A model generated the notes under the pieces. The model saw only the letters and a program-made list of their open reading frames with translations, searched no databases and was not told the origin of the DNA. Below are positions 41,390 through 49,264 of a stretch of DNA of 64,000 nt, one piece after another. Position 1 is the first letter of the stretch. Each line of letters opens with the position of its first letter. Source of the stretch: DATLMR01 sp964615905. Lineage in GTDB: Bacteria; Acidobacteriota; Blastocatellia; UBA7656. Position numbers and translations under genes: made by a program. The DNA lies in assembly GCA_964615905.1 (NCBI GenBank), contig CAZTUB010000006.1, forward strand, positions 273,364-337,363, in the 5' to 3' direction.

Positions 41390-41737
41390 TTAAACAGAGA
41401 ACGAGCTGCCGCATCCGCAGCCGCCGGTCGAGTTCGGATTGCTGAAGGTGAATCCCGAACCCATGACGGAATTCACATAATCGACCTGCACGCCTTCCAG
41501 GTACTGACGCGAGAACATATCGACAAAGACCCGCAGGCCGCTCTGATCTATGATTTCATCGCCCTGACGTGGCGCGTCTTCGATCTGCATGGAATACGAG
41601 AAGCCGCTGCACCCGCCCGGCACAACGCGAATCCTGAGCCCTGCTTCCGGCCCTGCGCTCTCTGCCTCAATGAACTTCTTCACCTCACTGATTGCGCTTT
41701 CAGTCAACGTCAGCTGCATTTGAGTTGTTGTGCTCAT
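41390..41737 (-). CDS. erpA: Iron-sulfur cluster insertion protein (ErpA/IscA family)
   Basis: 115-aa A-type carrier that delivers Fe-S clusters. The three conserved cysteines are visible: GGCSGF in the middle and GGCGCG near the C-terminus. LRIRVVPGGCSGFSYSMQIED and GSGFTFSNPNSTGGCGCGSSF are family hallmarks. The insert of Asn-Ser-Thr before CGCG is normal. GGAGAGGAAG precedes the ATG. It is followed upstream by the NifU-like and Mrp genes, giving an Fe-S maturation cluster. Confidence 0.92.
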   Translation of the reverse strand: MSTTTQMQLTLTESAISEVKKFIEAESAGPEAGLRIRVVPGGCSGFSYSMQIEDAPRQGDEIIDQSGLRVFVDMFSRQYLEGVQVDYVNSVMGSGFTFSNPNSTGGCGCGSSFSV

Positions 41738-41768
41738 CTTTAAACTTCCTCTCCCTCAAGATAAATTG

Positions 41769-42050
41769 TCACTCGAAAGAAGGCATCACGCGGCCTTCCA
41801 CGTCTTCGATAATCAAGCTGGCAAAACCAGGGACCGTCTCGCGCAGCGCGCGCTCAATCCCAAATCTGAGCGTCATCAAAGAGGTCGGGCAACTAAGAAA
41901 ACTCCCTTCCATGACGACTCTTGCGTTCCGGCCTTCTACGGCTATCAGAGCTATGTTCCCGCCTTCATCCTGGATCGCCGGGAGTATTCGGTTCAAAACC
42001 GCCTCGACATCGGCTCTCGGCACTATTAGACCATCAATCGTCTGAAGCAT
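41769..42050 (-). CDS. NifU C-terminal domain protein with incomplete CxxC
   Basis: 93-aa Nfu-like protein. The conserved parts are VEAVLNRILPAIQDEGGNIALI and MTLRFGIERALRETVPGF. The cluster-binding motif CxxC is altered: the sequence is GSFLSCPTS where other members have G-A-C-x-x-C-P-S-S, so the first Cys is Phe. Because only one Cys remains, cluster binding would need another ligand. Start at 42050 with TATAAT on the minus strand about 30 nt upstream. Confidence 0.85.
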   Translation of the reverse strand: MLQTIDGLIVPRADVEAVLNRILPAIQDEGGNIALIAVEGRNARVVMEGSFLSCPTSLMTLRFGIERALRETVPGFASLIIEDVEGRVMPSFE

Positions 42051-42172
42051 TCACAAGCTCTCGATTAAGATTATAACCTTAACACCAACCTTCATACCAT
42101 CGAATTACGGGGTCGGCCCTGCCAATCTCTTGCGCCGAATTATATAGGGCGAGCGGACGGTTTTCAACAAGA

Positions 42173-43003
42173 TCAAACCTCAAACCTGTCGCCACCCATC
42201 TTAATTATGGGCAAGGCCGCGTGCGAAGCGGCTTTCTTAACCTGCGAGGCGACGTTTTCGGCTATCTGCTTAAACGCCACGCCCTGAACGCTATCGGGAG
42301 CGCTTATAACTATCGGGACGCCTATGTCCCCCCCTTCGCGGACAGCTGGCGAAAGCGGTATCTGGCCGAGCAATTTGCTGTTGAATTTCTTAGCAAGAGC
42401 CTCGCCGCCCCCGGAACCAAAAATGTGATGCTTCTCCGTGCAATTCGAGCAGATGAAGTAGCTCATATTCTCGACTATGCCGAGAACAGGTATATGGACC
42501 TGCTCGAACATGTTGAAGGCCTTGCGAACGTCGCCCATCGCGACTTCCTGGGGTGTGGTCACAAGGACCGCGCCCTGAATCGGGACTAGCTGCGCAAGGC
42601 TCAACTGAACGTCGCCCGTGCCCGGCGGCATATCGACGATCAAGTAATCGAGGGTTCCCCACTCGACATCGTAGAGGAACTGCCGCACGGCTGTGTGCAG
42701 CATGGGCCCGCGCCAGACGACAGGCTTGTCGCCCCGATTGAGGAAACCGAGAGACATGACCTTTACCGAGTATGCCTCGTGAGGGACGAGCCTGTTCCCT
42801 TTTACAACCGGCTCGGCGTCGATGCCGACCATGATCGGCACGTTCGGTCCGTACATGTCTGTGTCCAGGAGCCCGACTTGCGCCCCCTGCCGCGCAAGCT
42901 CTACGGCGAGGTTGACCGCGACTGTCGATTTACCGACACCGCCCTTGCCAGAGCTTACTGCGATTATGTTCTTAATACCGGGGACCGACTGTTTAGCGCT
43001 CAT
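42173..43003 (-). CDS. mrp: Mrp/NBP35-family ATPase, Fe-S carrier
   Basis: P-loop ATPase that binds and transfers Fe-S clusters. Deviant Walker A SSGKGGVGKST, MPPGTGDVQLSLAQ, and the cluster-binding C-x-x-C (FICSNCTEKHHIFG). It lacks the N-terminal MIP18-like domain present in many bacterial Mrp proteins. The start at ATG 43003 (AAGG 6 nt upstream) is preferred over a TTG two codons earlier. It is divergent from the encapsulin gene, sharing a 207-bp control region. Confidence 0.92.
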   Translation of the reverse strand: MSAKQSVPGIKNIIAVSSGKGGVGKSTVAVNLAVELARQGAQVGLLDTDMYGPNVPIMVGIDAEPVVKGNRLVPHEAYSVKVMSLGFLNRGDKPVVWRGPMLHTAVRQFLYDVEWGTLDYLIVDMPPGTGDVQLSLAQLVPIQGAVLVTTPQEVAMGDVRKAFNMFEQVHIPVLGIVENMSYFICSNCTEKHHIFGSGGGEALAKKFNSKLLGQIPLSPAVREGGDIGVPIVISAPDSVQGVAFKQIAENVASQVKKAASHAALPIIKMGGDRFEV

Positions 43004-43171
43004 AATCAACCTTTTAACGGAACTTCTTCAAGTAAAATCTGCACGGAATTCAAAGCTAGAGGCAGAGGGTGCAGGGCTCTATAAGTTATAGCAGCCAGTA
43101 AACGAGCATGCTAGGTACCGAAAGAGTTTTTGTCAACTTTCTCATTAAACGCCTTCGCCAACGGCAACGGC

Positions 43172-43201
43172 TTTAAGCTTAATCAAAGCTTCGGTTATAA
43201 T
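43172..43201 (+). promoter_or_regulatory. Promoter of the encapsulin operon
   Basis: TTTAAG, 18-bp spacer, perfect TATAAT; the -10 ends 9 nt before the ATG at 43211, so the leader is nearly absent. Two AAGCTT hexamers flank the spacer. Confidence 0.6.
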
Positions 43202-43210
43202 CAGAGCCCG

Positions 43211-44038
43211 ATGCCGGACTACATCCACAGGGAGGACCCGCTGACAACCGAGGAGTGGAGCTATCTGGCACGCATGGTCAGTGCGGTTGGCAACTCGACC
43301 GTCGCCCGCCGGTTTATTGAGCTTACAGGGCCACTCGGAGCAGGCACCCAGACCGTTCCCACAGAGACGCTTGTAGGGATTACGGAGGGGTACAAAAGCC
43401 TGATGGGGAGAGACGGGCAGCCGGTCAAGACAGGGCAGCGGGACAGCGGGATAGTTCCGATTATCTCTAAAGATTTCGTAGTCCACTGGCGTGATCTGGC
43501 CGAGGCGAGGATACTGGGTCAGAAATTTTCGCTTGCAAAGGCAGCCGCAGCCGCATCGAGCGTGGCGCGGAGCGAAGATAAGTTGGTTCTTTACGGCCAC
43601 TCGCCGATTGGGTATCGGGGTCTGATGACCGTTCCCGGAAGAAATATCGCTACAGGTCTGGACTGGGGCAATCCCGGCGACGCCTTTAGAAACTTCACAC
43701 TTATTACAAATATGCTGTTGAGCAAGGGGTATAACGGTCCTTTCGCGGCGGTCGTCCACCCGAACATCTACGCGGAGATGCACAGAGTATTGAAGGGGTC
43801 CGCGCTGCTTGAAATTGCCCACGTCAAGGCGTTGATCTCAGCGGGGCTGTTCAGATCATCGCTTCTAGCGCCGCGCACGGGGCTTGTTCTATCGACAGGT
43901 AAGCAGAACGTTGACCTGGTCGTTTCTGTCGATACGGCGGTCGCATTTCTCGGAGCTAAGCGGATGAACCTTCCCTTCCGGGTCTTCAAAGCTGTATATT
44001 TGCGGGTTCTGCGGAGCGATGCTATCTGCACCTTTTAG
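43211..44038 (+). CDS. enc: Family 1 encapsulin nanocompartment shell protein
   Basis: HK97-fold shell protein (275 aa; usual about 265). Family hallmarks are GPLGAGTQTVP at residues 40-50, IVPIISKDFVVHWRDLAEARILGQKF, the E-loop/P-domain segment SEDKLVLYGHSPIGYRGLM and FAAVVHPNIYAEM...LLEIAHVKALISAG. The start is ATG 43211; a TTG 27 codons upstream would give an N-terminal extension without similarity and would lie upstream of the promoter. The next gene encodes a ferritin-like cargo with a targeting peptide, which confirms the assignment. The shell would store or detoxify iron in the cytoplasm. Confidence 0.95.
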   Translation: MPDYIHREDPLTTEEWSYLARMVSAVGNSTVARRFIELTGPLGAGTQTVPTETLVGITEGYKSLMGRDGQPVKTGQRDSGIVPIISKDFVVHWRDLAEARILGQKFSLAKAAAAASSVARSEDKLVLYGHSPIGYRGLMTVPGRNIATGLDWGNPGDAFRNFTLITNMLLSKGYNGPFAAVVHPNIYAEMHRVLKGSALLEIAHVKALISAGLFRSSLLAPRTGLVLSTGKQNVDLVVSVDTAVAFLGAKRMNLPFRVFKAVYLRVLRSDAICTF

Positions 44039-44072
44039 CACTGATCTCTATGAAAGCACGGAGCTTTTTTTG

Positions 44073-44420
44073 ATGGAAGAATACGTTGACGATCTGATGA
44101 TCTTGCGCGATGTCCTTGCTCGCGAATTACAAACTATCAATACATACCAGAGCCAGGCGGCCCAGGCGACACGCCCTGAGGTTAAGAACTTTCTTCAACA
44201 CATTCTTGAGGAAGAGAAAGAACACGTGGCCGAAGCCATCGAGATGATCAAAGAGTTGGACACCAATCAGGCAAAGTTGATGGACAGGGGAAGTCACTGG
44301 AGACCTGTGAGTGATGAGGCAGAAAAGCCAGCGGCTCAGATCGCTTCTCAGGTCGAATCGGCTAACCCTTTAAAATTAAACGCCTTTACAGTCGGTAGCC
44401 TCCGAGCGACAGATCGTTAA
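44073..44420 (+). CDS. Encapsulated ferritin-like cargo protein with C-terminal targeting peptide
   Basis: 115-aa two-helix ferritin-like protein. Iron-binding residues Glu18, Tyr25, Glu48 and His51 have the spacing of the ferroxidase residues in the encapsulated ferritin of Rhodospirillum (Glu32, Tyr39, Glu62, His65; from memory). The second helix reads EEEKEHVAEAIEMI. A flexible Ala/Glu/Pro-rich linker (about 85-100) leads to the shell-targeting peptide FTVGSLRATDR at the very end. GGAG stands 9 nt before the ATG. The gene starts 34 nt after the shell gene. Confidence 0.93.
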   Translation: MEEYVDDLMILRDVLARELQTINTYQSQAAQATRPEVKNFLQHILEEEKEHVAEAIEMIKELDTNQAKLMDRGSHWRPVSDEAEKPAAQIASQVESANPLKLNAFTVGSLRATDR

Positions 44421-44428
44421 AGTTGAAT

Positions 44429-44725
44429 ATGACATCTATCAGCGATGAAAAAGCGCGCGAGTATCTCTCAAGGGTTAACAAAGAGCTTGAACGTTACTCG
44501 CATCCTCTTTTTGAATGGGAGGCTCGAAACACGGATCGCGGCGTTGAAGTGATTGTTCAACTCAAGCAGAAAGCGGTCCACGACGACCCTTACATCTTTC
44601 ATCTCACCCCGCGCGAGTTGGAGGCAAAAGCCTTCGAGTGGGACTTTCAAAGACAGCTCTATAACTACCTGCACGATTACCTTGTCGAGATGTTTACACG
44701 CAGCCCGCAGATTCACGAGTACTGA
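44429..44725 (+). CDS. Unknown protein downstream of encapsulin cargo, 98 aa
   Basis: Not recognised. The 98-aa protein has a helix (ISDEKAREYLSRVNKELERY), a strand pair (LFEWEARNTDRGVEVIVQLKQ, then PYIFHLTPRELE) and a C-terminal aromatic helix (WDFQRQLYNYLHDYLVEMF). There is no targeting peptide, no cysteine and no signal sequence. It starts 8 nt after the cargo stop, so it belongs to the encapsulin operon. The ATG at 44429 is used; a TTG two codons earlier is also open. A role as second cargo, shell partner or iron-release factor is not testable from sequence. Confidence 0.7.
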   Translation: MTSISDEKAREYLSRVNKELERYSHPLFEWEARNTDRGVEVIVQLKQKAVHDDPYIFHLTPRELEAKAFEWDFQRQLYNYLHDYLVEMFTRSPQIHEY

Positions 44726-44747
44726 AGGCTTGGCGTGGTCAAATTTG

Positions 44748-45629
44748 TCAGGCCCGTGGGTGAAATTTCTTGTAGATCTCTTTGAGCCTTTCATTCGTCA
44801 CGTGTGTGTATATCTGAGTCGTGCTGATGTCGCTATGGCCGAGCATCATCTGGACTGATCGAAGGTCGGCCCCGTTTTCAAGCAGGTGTGTCGCAAAGCT
44901 GTGCCTCAAAAGGTGAGGGGTTATGTGGCCGATATTGGCCTTCTCGCCGTACTCGACAATAATTCGCCAGAAGGTCTGTCGCGTCAGCGGCTGCCCTCTT
45001 GATGTCAAAAAAAGGAAGGCGCTCGTCTTTTCACCGAGGAGTTTTCTCCTCACCGGTAGGTATCGCTTTATCCACCCAAGCGCGCTCTGGCCAAGCGGGA
45101 CCGTGCGCTCCTTGCTCCCCTTCCCCAGCGTCATCAAGAATCCAAGGTCGAGGTTCAGATCGTTCATCTTCAACGAGACTAGCTCGGACACGCGCAACCC
45201 CGTGGCATAAAGCACTTCAAGCATCGCCCTGTCTCGAATACCGGTATCGGTCTCTTGATCGGGCGCGTCGAGCAGCCTGTCCACCTCCTCCGGGAGCAGG
45301 AATTTTGGCAGCGACTGCCACGATTTCGGGGTATCGAGATTTACGCTGGGGTCTCTTTTCAGAAAGCCGTCAAGGAGCAAAAACTTATAAAGATTTCGGA
45401 CGGTGACAAGCGCCCTCCCGATACTTTTGGGCTCCAGCCCCGACTCGTTCAAATGGCGTATGAAAGCCGTCAGGTCGTCTCGCTCCATCGAAAGCAGGTC
45501 TTTGCCTTTGGTCCTGGCAAAATTCACAAGCTTATCGAGATCGGTGCGATAAGCCGTCAGCGTGTTCTGCGACAGTCCTCGCTCCACGCGCAGGTAGCTG
45601 AGAAACCTTGTTTCAATATCTGTGCCCAA
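44748..45629 (-). CDS. xerD: Tyrosine recombinase XerD
   Basis: Site-specific recombinase that resolves chromosome dimers at dif. N-terminal SAM-like domain (SYLRVERGLSQNTLTAYRTDL); catalytic Arg in ATGLRVSELVSL, Lys in GKGSKER, HLLRHSFATHL, LGH and the nucleophile Tyr in TTQIYTHVTNERL. Probable start is TTG 45629 with AGGAG 8 nt upstream, giving 293 aa; the ATG at 45668 has no such site. It ends 22 nt after the encapsulin operon on the opposite strand. No att-site or integrase features are nearby, so it is the chromosomal enzyme. Confidence 0.9.
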   Translation of the reverse strand: MGTDIETRFLSYLRVERGLSQNTLTAYRTDLDKLVNFARTKGKDLLSMERDDLTAFIRHLNESGLEPKSIGRALVTVRNLYKFLLLDGFLKRDPSVNLDTPKSWQSLPKFLLPEEVDRLLDAPDQETDTGIRDRAMLEVLYATGLRVSELVSLKMNDLNLDLGFLMTLGKGSKERTVPLGQSALGWIKRYLPVRRKLLGEKTSAFLFLTSRGQPLTRQTFWRIIVEYGEKANIGHITPHLLRHSFATHLLENGADLRSVQMMLGHSDISTTQIYTHVTNERLKEIYKKFHPRA

Positions 45630-45803
45630 AAAGTATGCTCCTTGACTACGCCACGAACTGTTTGACATATTCTATACGAATCGTCGATAAAACAAAATTC
45701 CAGGCCTTCACAAATTTCCCGGACCAGGAAGCAGGTTTATCTGGGATTCAGGAATTGGCTATTCTGGTTTAATGATTTATCTTTAACATCCAAAGGCTAA
45801 ATA

Positions 45804-46832
45804 ATGTTATTGAGTGAGATTGCCGAGCGGCTTTCATGCGAGTTGGAAGGTGACGGGAGAATTGAAATTAAAGGTGTCGCCACTCTTGAGAGTGCAACGG
45901 GTGGGAATCTAAGCTTCCTAACAAACGCGAAATATTTTAATGACGCACGCGCGACAAAAGCGTCGGCCATAATCGCCGGTCACGACTGCCCGCCGCTGCA
46001 TATCCCGATTCTCAGAAATGCGAACCCCTACCTCGTCTTTGCAAAAGCGATAGAGCTTTTTCATCAGAGGTCCGCGTACGGCTCCATGATCCACCCCACG
46101 GCCTCAATCGCCGACACGGCCAGGGTTGGGAAAGGGGTATATGTAGGGGCGTTCTCTTACATCGGCGACCATGTGGTTCTGGCCGATGATGTAAAGATCG
46201 CCCCGCACTGCTCTATCGGCGACCGCGTTCAGATTGGCGAGAAGACTTTTATAGACTCAGGCTGCGTGGTGCACGAGGAGGTCGTCATCGGCAAGCGATG
46301 CTTATTGCAAAGCAATTCCGTGATCGGCTCGGACGGCTTCGGCTATGCCAAACAGGATAACGGCGAGTGGTACAAGATATTGCAGGCGGGCACTGTGATA
46401 ATCGAAGACGATGTAGAGATAGGAGCCGGCACGACCATTGACCGGGCAACGCTCGGAGAGACGAGGATTTCGAAGGGCGCAAAGATCGACAACCTCGTTC
46501 AGATAGGCCACGGGTCATCGGTCGGGAGCCATAGCCTGATTTGCGCTCAGGTTGGGCTTGCCGGGTCGAGCAAGATCGGAAGCGAAGTGGTGCTTGCCGG
46601 TCAGGTCGGCATAGCCGGTCATCTGCACGTCGGCGACAAAGCCGTCCTGACTGCGCAGTCGGGGACGTCTCACGACATAGAGCCCGGCAAGGTCATGTCG
46701 GGCAGCCCTGCCTTTGACAACAAGCGATGGTTGAGGTCGACCGCGATTATTACAAAGCTCCCCGAAATTCAAAAAACGATAAGGGAGATCGAGAGGCGGG
46801 TTGCCATCCTTGAAAAGGAAACTAATAACTAA
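45804..46832 (+). CDS. lpxD: UDP-3-O-(3-hydroxyacyl)glucosamine N-acyltransferase
   Basis: Lipid A biosynthesis enzyme, left-handed beta-helix with hexapeptide repeats (IHPTASIADTARVGKGVYVGAF and so on). The N-terminal domain begins LSEIAERLSCELEGDG and carries FLTNAKYF; GIAGHLHVGDKAVLTAQSGTSHDI is the catalytic His region. A coiled-coil helix ends the protein (EIQKTIREIERRVAILEKE). Presence indicates an outer membrane with lipid A. No other lpx gene is adjacent. A weak TTGGCT-N17-TATCTT promoter lies upstream. Confidence 0.95.
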   Translation: MLLSEIAERLSCELEGDGRIEIKGVATLESATGGNLSFLTNAKYFNDARATKASAIIAGHDCPPLHIPILRNANPYLVFAKAIELFHQRSAYGSMIHPTASIADTARVGKGVYVGAFSYIGDHVVLADDVKIAPHCSIGDRVQIGEKTFIDSGCVVHEEVVIGKRCLLQSNSVIGSDGFGYAKQDNGEWYKILQAGTVIIEDDVEIGAGTTIDRATLGETRISKGAKIDNLVQIGHGSSVGSHSLICAQVGLAGSSKIGSEVVLAGQVGIAGHLHVGDKAVLTAQSGTSHDIEPGKVMSGSPAFDNKRWLRSTAIITKLPEIQKTIREIERRVAILEKETNN

Positions 46833-46854
46833 ATAAGGAATTTAAAGAGCATTT

Positions 46855-47400
46855 ATGAATGTAAAAGTTGAAGAATTGTCATCCCATTCCTTAAAAGATG
46901 CGACGGCAAATGTTCACAGCGTACTTAAAGTAATACCTGCGGAACATCTGAGGGGTTTGAGCAAGATAGTCTTTGTCGACCAGATAACCGAGCCGCGCCT
47001 CACGCCGGTGCAGAGGGCAAGTCTCCCGGCGCTCTATCATCCACGGATGGGCGGGCAGATGGCCTGGGCAGAGATCGCCACAACCGTGCTTGCGCCAAAA
47101 AAGAAGTTTCCGCAAAACTTGCTGACAAAGCTTGCGGTCAGGTCGAATGTCGCGCAGATAGTGCTTTCGCTCGTAGCCCAGCATTATCATCTGACGCTTT
47201 CGAAGGGGATAAAAAAGACCCATATCGAAGCCGCATGCCGGTCCTATGTCGAAAAATACTTTGAAAAGTGGCGAGAGACTCAAGGGGGCTTGAGGGTGAA
47301 GCTGATGAAACCGTTCAAGCCCTACCTCGACCGGTGGGCGAAGAAACTGGCGAAGAAGTATAAAGAAGAACTGGATCGAAAAAAGCTCCAGGCAAAGTAA
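46855..47400 (+). CDS. Conserved hypothetical protein, 181 aa
   Basis: No family recognised. The middle shows LPALYHPRMGGQMAWAEIATTVL and AQIVLSLVAQHYHLTLSKGIKKTHIEAACRSYVEKYFEKW, with a His-x-His pair and a Cys, and a strongly basic tail (KLAKKYKEELDRKKLQAK). The general pattern could belong to a nucleic-acid or membrane-associated factor. It follows lpxD by 22 nt in the same direction and converges on parB with a gap of 1 nt, so its stop abuts the parB stop. A separate function from lpxD is likely. Confidence 0.65.
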   Translation: MNVKVEELSSHSLKDATANVHSVLKVIPAEHLRGLSKIVFVDQITEPRLTPVQRASLPALYHPRMGGQMAWAEIATTVLAPKKKFPQNLLTKLAVRSNVAQIVLSLVAQHYHLTLSKGIKKTHIEAACRSYVEKYFEKWRETQGGLRVKLMKPFKPYLDRWAKKLAKKYKEELDRKKLQAK

Positions 47401-47401
47401 G

Positions 47402-48226
47402 CTATTCGGGTATGCTGAGCGAAGTAATCGCTTCGCTCAGCGCCTTTTCAACCTCTTCCCTCGTCACGCTCGATTTACGAAACTTTATAGTGATCGTATA
47501 GGCCTGGTTTTTTGCGGAGTGCTTATAGACAAAGCTCTGGGCCTTTTTCGGCTTGCCCTGCCGGACCTTTCTCGCCTCGTCGCGCGTAAGTCCGGACTCT
47601 TTGACTTTCTCAACGAACTGCCTCATCTCATCAACCGAAGGCTGCCTAACTACCTGCAAGAGCATTGACTTAGAAGAGATGTCGGCGCGCCGACACAGGT
47701 CGCGTATCTCAGGCGGGATGGCGGCAAGCGACAGCGCTTCTGTTATAGACGTGCGCGATTTGCCGATCTTTTTAGCTATCTCATCGTGTTTGTAGCCGAA
47801 TCTTTCGGCCAGGGCTTGAAGGCCGTCCGCCTCCTCAAAAGCGTTGAGGTCTTTTCTCTGGAGGTTTTCTATGAGAGAGATCTCTGCGACTGCCCTGTCG
47901 TCCACATTCATCTCGATGCAGGGCAGCTCGGTTAAACCTACTTCGAGGCTCGCCCTGTAGCGTCGCTCCCCGCTTATGATCATGAACCTGCCGCCGACAT
48001 CGCTCGGCCTCACGAGGATCGGTTCGAGTACCCCTACTTCCCTGATCGACGATATAAGCTCCGTAAGATCGCCAATCTCCACTCTCGGCTGAGACGGGTT
48101 CGGCGCGAGCTTATCTATGGGTATCATCCGACCGACAGGCGCGCCAGCGCTTCTGCTCGTTAGCTGTTCTACGTAATGAGAATCATGGCGCAGCTTGAAA
48201 TTTGCGGGCAAACCTCTTTTAGACAC
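47402..48226 (-). CDS. parB: Chromosome-partitioning protein ParB
   Basis: CTPase/DNA-binding clamp that loads at parS. Order: N-terminal arm, PIDKLAPNPSQPR, ISGERRYRASLEVGL (CTP-binding GERR motif), ENLQRKDLNAFEEA, the HTH (KIGKSRTSITEALSLA) and a C-terminal part with an RKSSVTREEVEKAL helix. The start is a GTG at 48226 inside the end of parA, with GAGG 9 nt upstream. The C-terminal dimer domain is short. A 16-bp palindrome (TGTCGGCGCGCCGACA) lies within the coding region at 47680. Confidence 0.93.
   Translation of the reverse strand: MSKRGLPANFKLRHDSHYVEQLTSRSAGAPVGRMIPIDKLAPNPSQPRVEIGDLTELISSIREVGVLEPILVRPSDVGGRFMIISGERRYRASLEVGLTELPCIEMNVDDRAVAEISLIENLQRKDLNAFEEADGLQALAERFGYKHDEIAKKIGKSRTSITEALSLAAIPPEIRDLCRRADISSKSMLLQVVRQPSVDEMRQFVEKVKESGLTRDEARKVRQGKPKKAQSFVYKHSAKNQAYTITIKFRKSSVTREEVEKALSEAITSLSIPE
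47680..47695. repeat. GTCGGC palindrome, copy 3, inside parB
   Basis: TGTCGGCGCGCCGACA, a perfect 16-bp palindrome; on the minus strand it encodes part of CRRADIS of ParB. Confidence 0.85.
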
Positions 48227-48974
48227 GACGCATTACCTCTTCGCACAGGTTGTGGTACTCCGTCGCCCCCGACGAGTTGGGGGCGAAGGTGAAAATAGTC
48301 TCTTTGTAGGCGGGGCTCTCCTCCAGACGGACCGACTTGCTGATCACCGTATCAAAGACCTTATCGCCAAAAACTTGCTTGATCTGTTCCTGAATATCTC
48401 TTGCCAGCGTCGTCCTCTTGTCGTGGAGCGTGATGACCACCCCAAGAACTTGAAGGTTCGGGTTTGGCCTGGCCTTAACTTTCTCGACAGTCTCCAACAG
48501 ATCGTCCGTGCCTTCCAGCGCGAAATAAGAGGGCTGGATCGGCACTATCAGATAGTTCGCCGCGACAAGGGCGTTGACGGTAATCAAGCCCAGTGTAGGC
48601 GGGGTATCTATCAGGATGAAATCATACTTTTTTGAAACAGGGTCGAGCCTGTCCTTCAACCGGAAGGGGGCATCGAACTCGCCTATCAGCTTGCTCTCGA
48701 ACTTTGCGAGGCTTATCCGGGACGGGAGAATATCGAGGCCGGGGATTCTCGTCGGCTTTATGACATCTTCGGCGCTTAGTCCGGGTTCGGTCAACAACTC
48801 GTAGATCGACTGGTCAATCGATGCCGGGTCAAGAAAGCTGAGGGTCGTGTTCCCTTGCGGGTCAAGGTCGATTATAAGGACTTTTCTATCGCTGAATGCA
48901 AGGCCCGCCGCGAGGTTTATAGCCGTGGTCGTCTTGCCGACGCCTCCCTTTTGATTAGCTATAGCAATAACCAT
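48219..48974 (-). CDS. parA: Chromosome-partitioning ATPase ParA
   Basis: Deviant Walker ATPase that moves ParB-parS complexes. Walker A is NQKGGVGKTTTAINLA, Walker A' DLDPQGNTT, Walker B FILIDTPPTLG; the family end TEYHNLCEEVMRRV is intact. At 251 aa it lacks an N-terminal HTH, so it is a chromosomal (Soj-like) type. AGGAGG precedes the ATG by 11 nt. The stop overlaps the parB start by 8 nt. A promoter TTGACA-N17-TAAGCT lies upstream. Confidence 0.95.
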   Translation of the reverse strand: MVIAIANQKGGVGKTTTAINLAAGLAFSDRKVLIIDLDPQGNTTLSFLDPASIDQSIYELLTEPGLSAEDVIKPTRIPGLDILPSRISLAKFESKLIGEFDAPFRLKDRLDPVSKKYDFILIDTPPTLGLITVNALVAANYLIVPIQPSYFALEGTDDLLETVEKVKARPNPNLQVLGVVITLHDKRTTLARDIQEQIKQVFGDKVFDTVISKSVRLEESPAYKETIFTFAPNSSGATEYHNLCEEVMRRV

Positions 48975-49009
48975 CGCCTAGGAAATCACCTCCTGATCAA
49001 AGCTTTTGC

Positions 49010-49038
49010 AGCTTAATCTGAAGGGAGATAAGTGTCAA
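49010..49038 (-). promoter_or_regulatory. Promoter of parAB
   Basis: On the minus strand TTGACA, 17-bp spacer, TAAGCT, ending 35 nt before the parA ATG. Confidence 0.65.
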
Positions 49039-49264
49039 GGGTGAACCCTTTACCCGGTCGAGCTAAATGAGATTAAAACTTGATTTATTCACCATCAAGA
49101 CCGAAGTTCGCGGTGGACTTTCCGAGGCGGGGTATGATTTAATCAACTGCCGAATCGGACTTTTTATCGAGGATCACGAGCCGGCGGCGCACAATAAAAG
49201 TCCTGATCGACGGTTGACCGGCCTTGATAAACTAGCGGCCCTCAAGAGTTAGAAGGAGGAGACG

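Noticed and set aside
44748..45629. Tyrosine recombinase considered as an integrase of a mobile element
   Set aside because: The sequence is typical of XerD, with no att sites, direct repeats or mobile genes nearby.
49067..49252. Open frame of 61 codons between parA and the DUF151 gene
   Set aside because: No family similarity, weak ribosome-binding site and irregular codon use. The region is better seen as control sequence.
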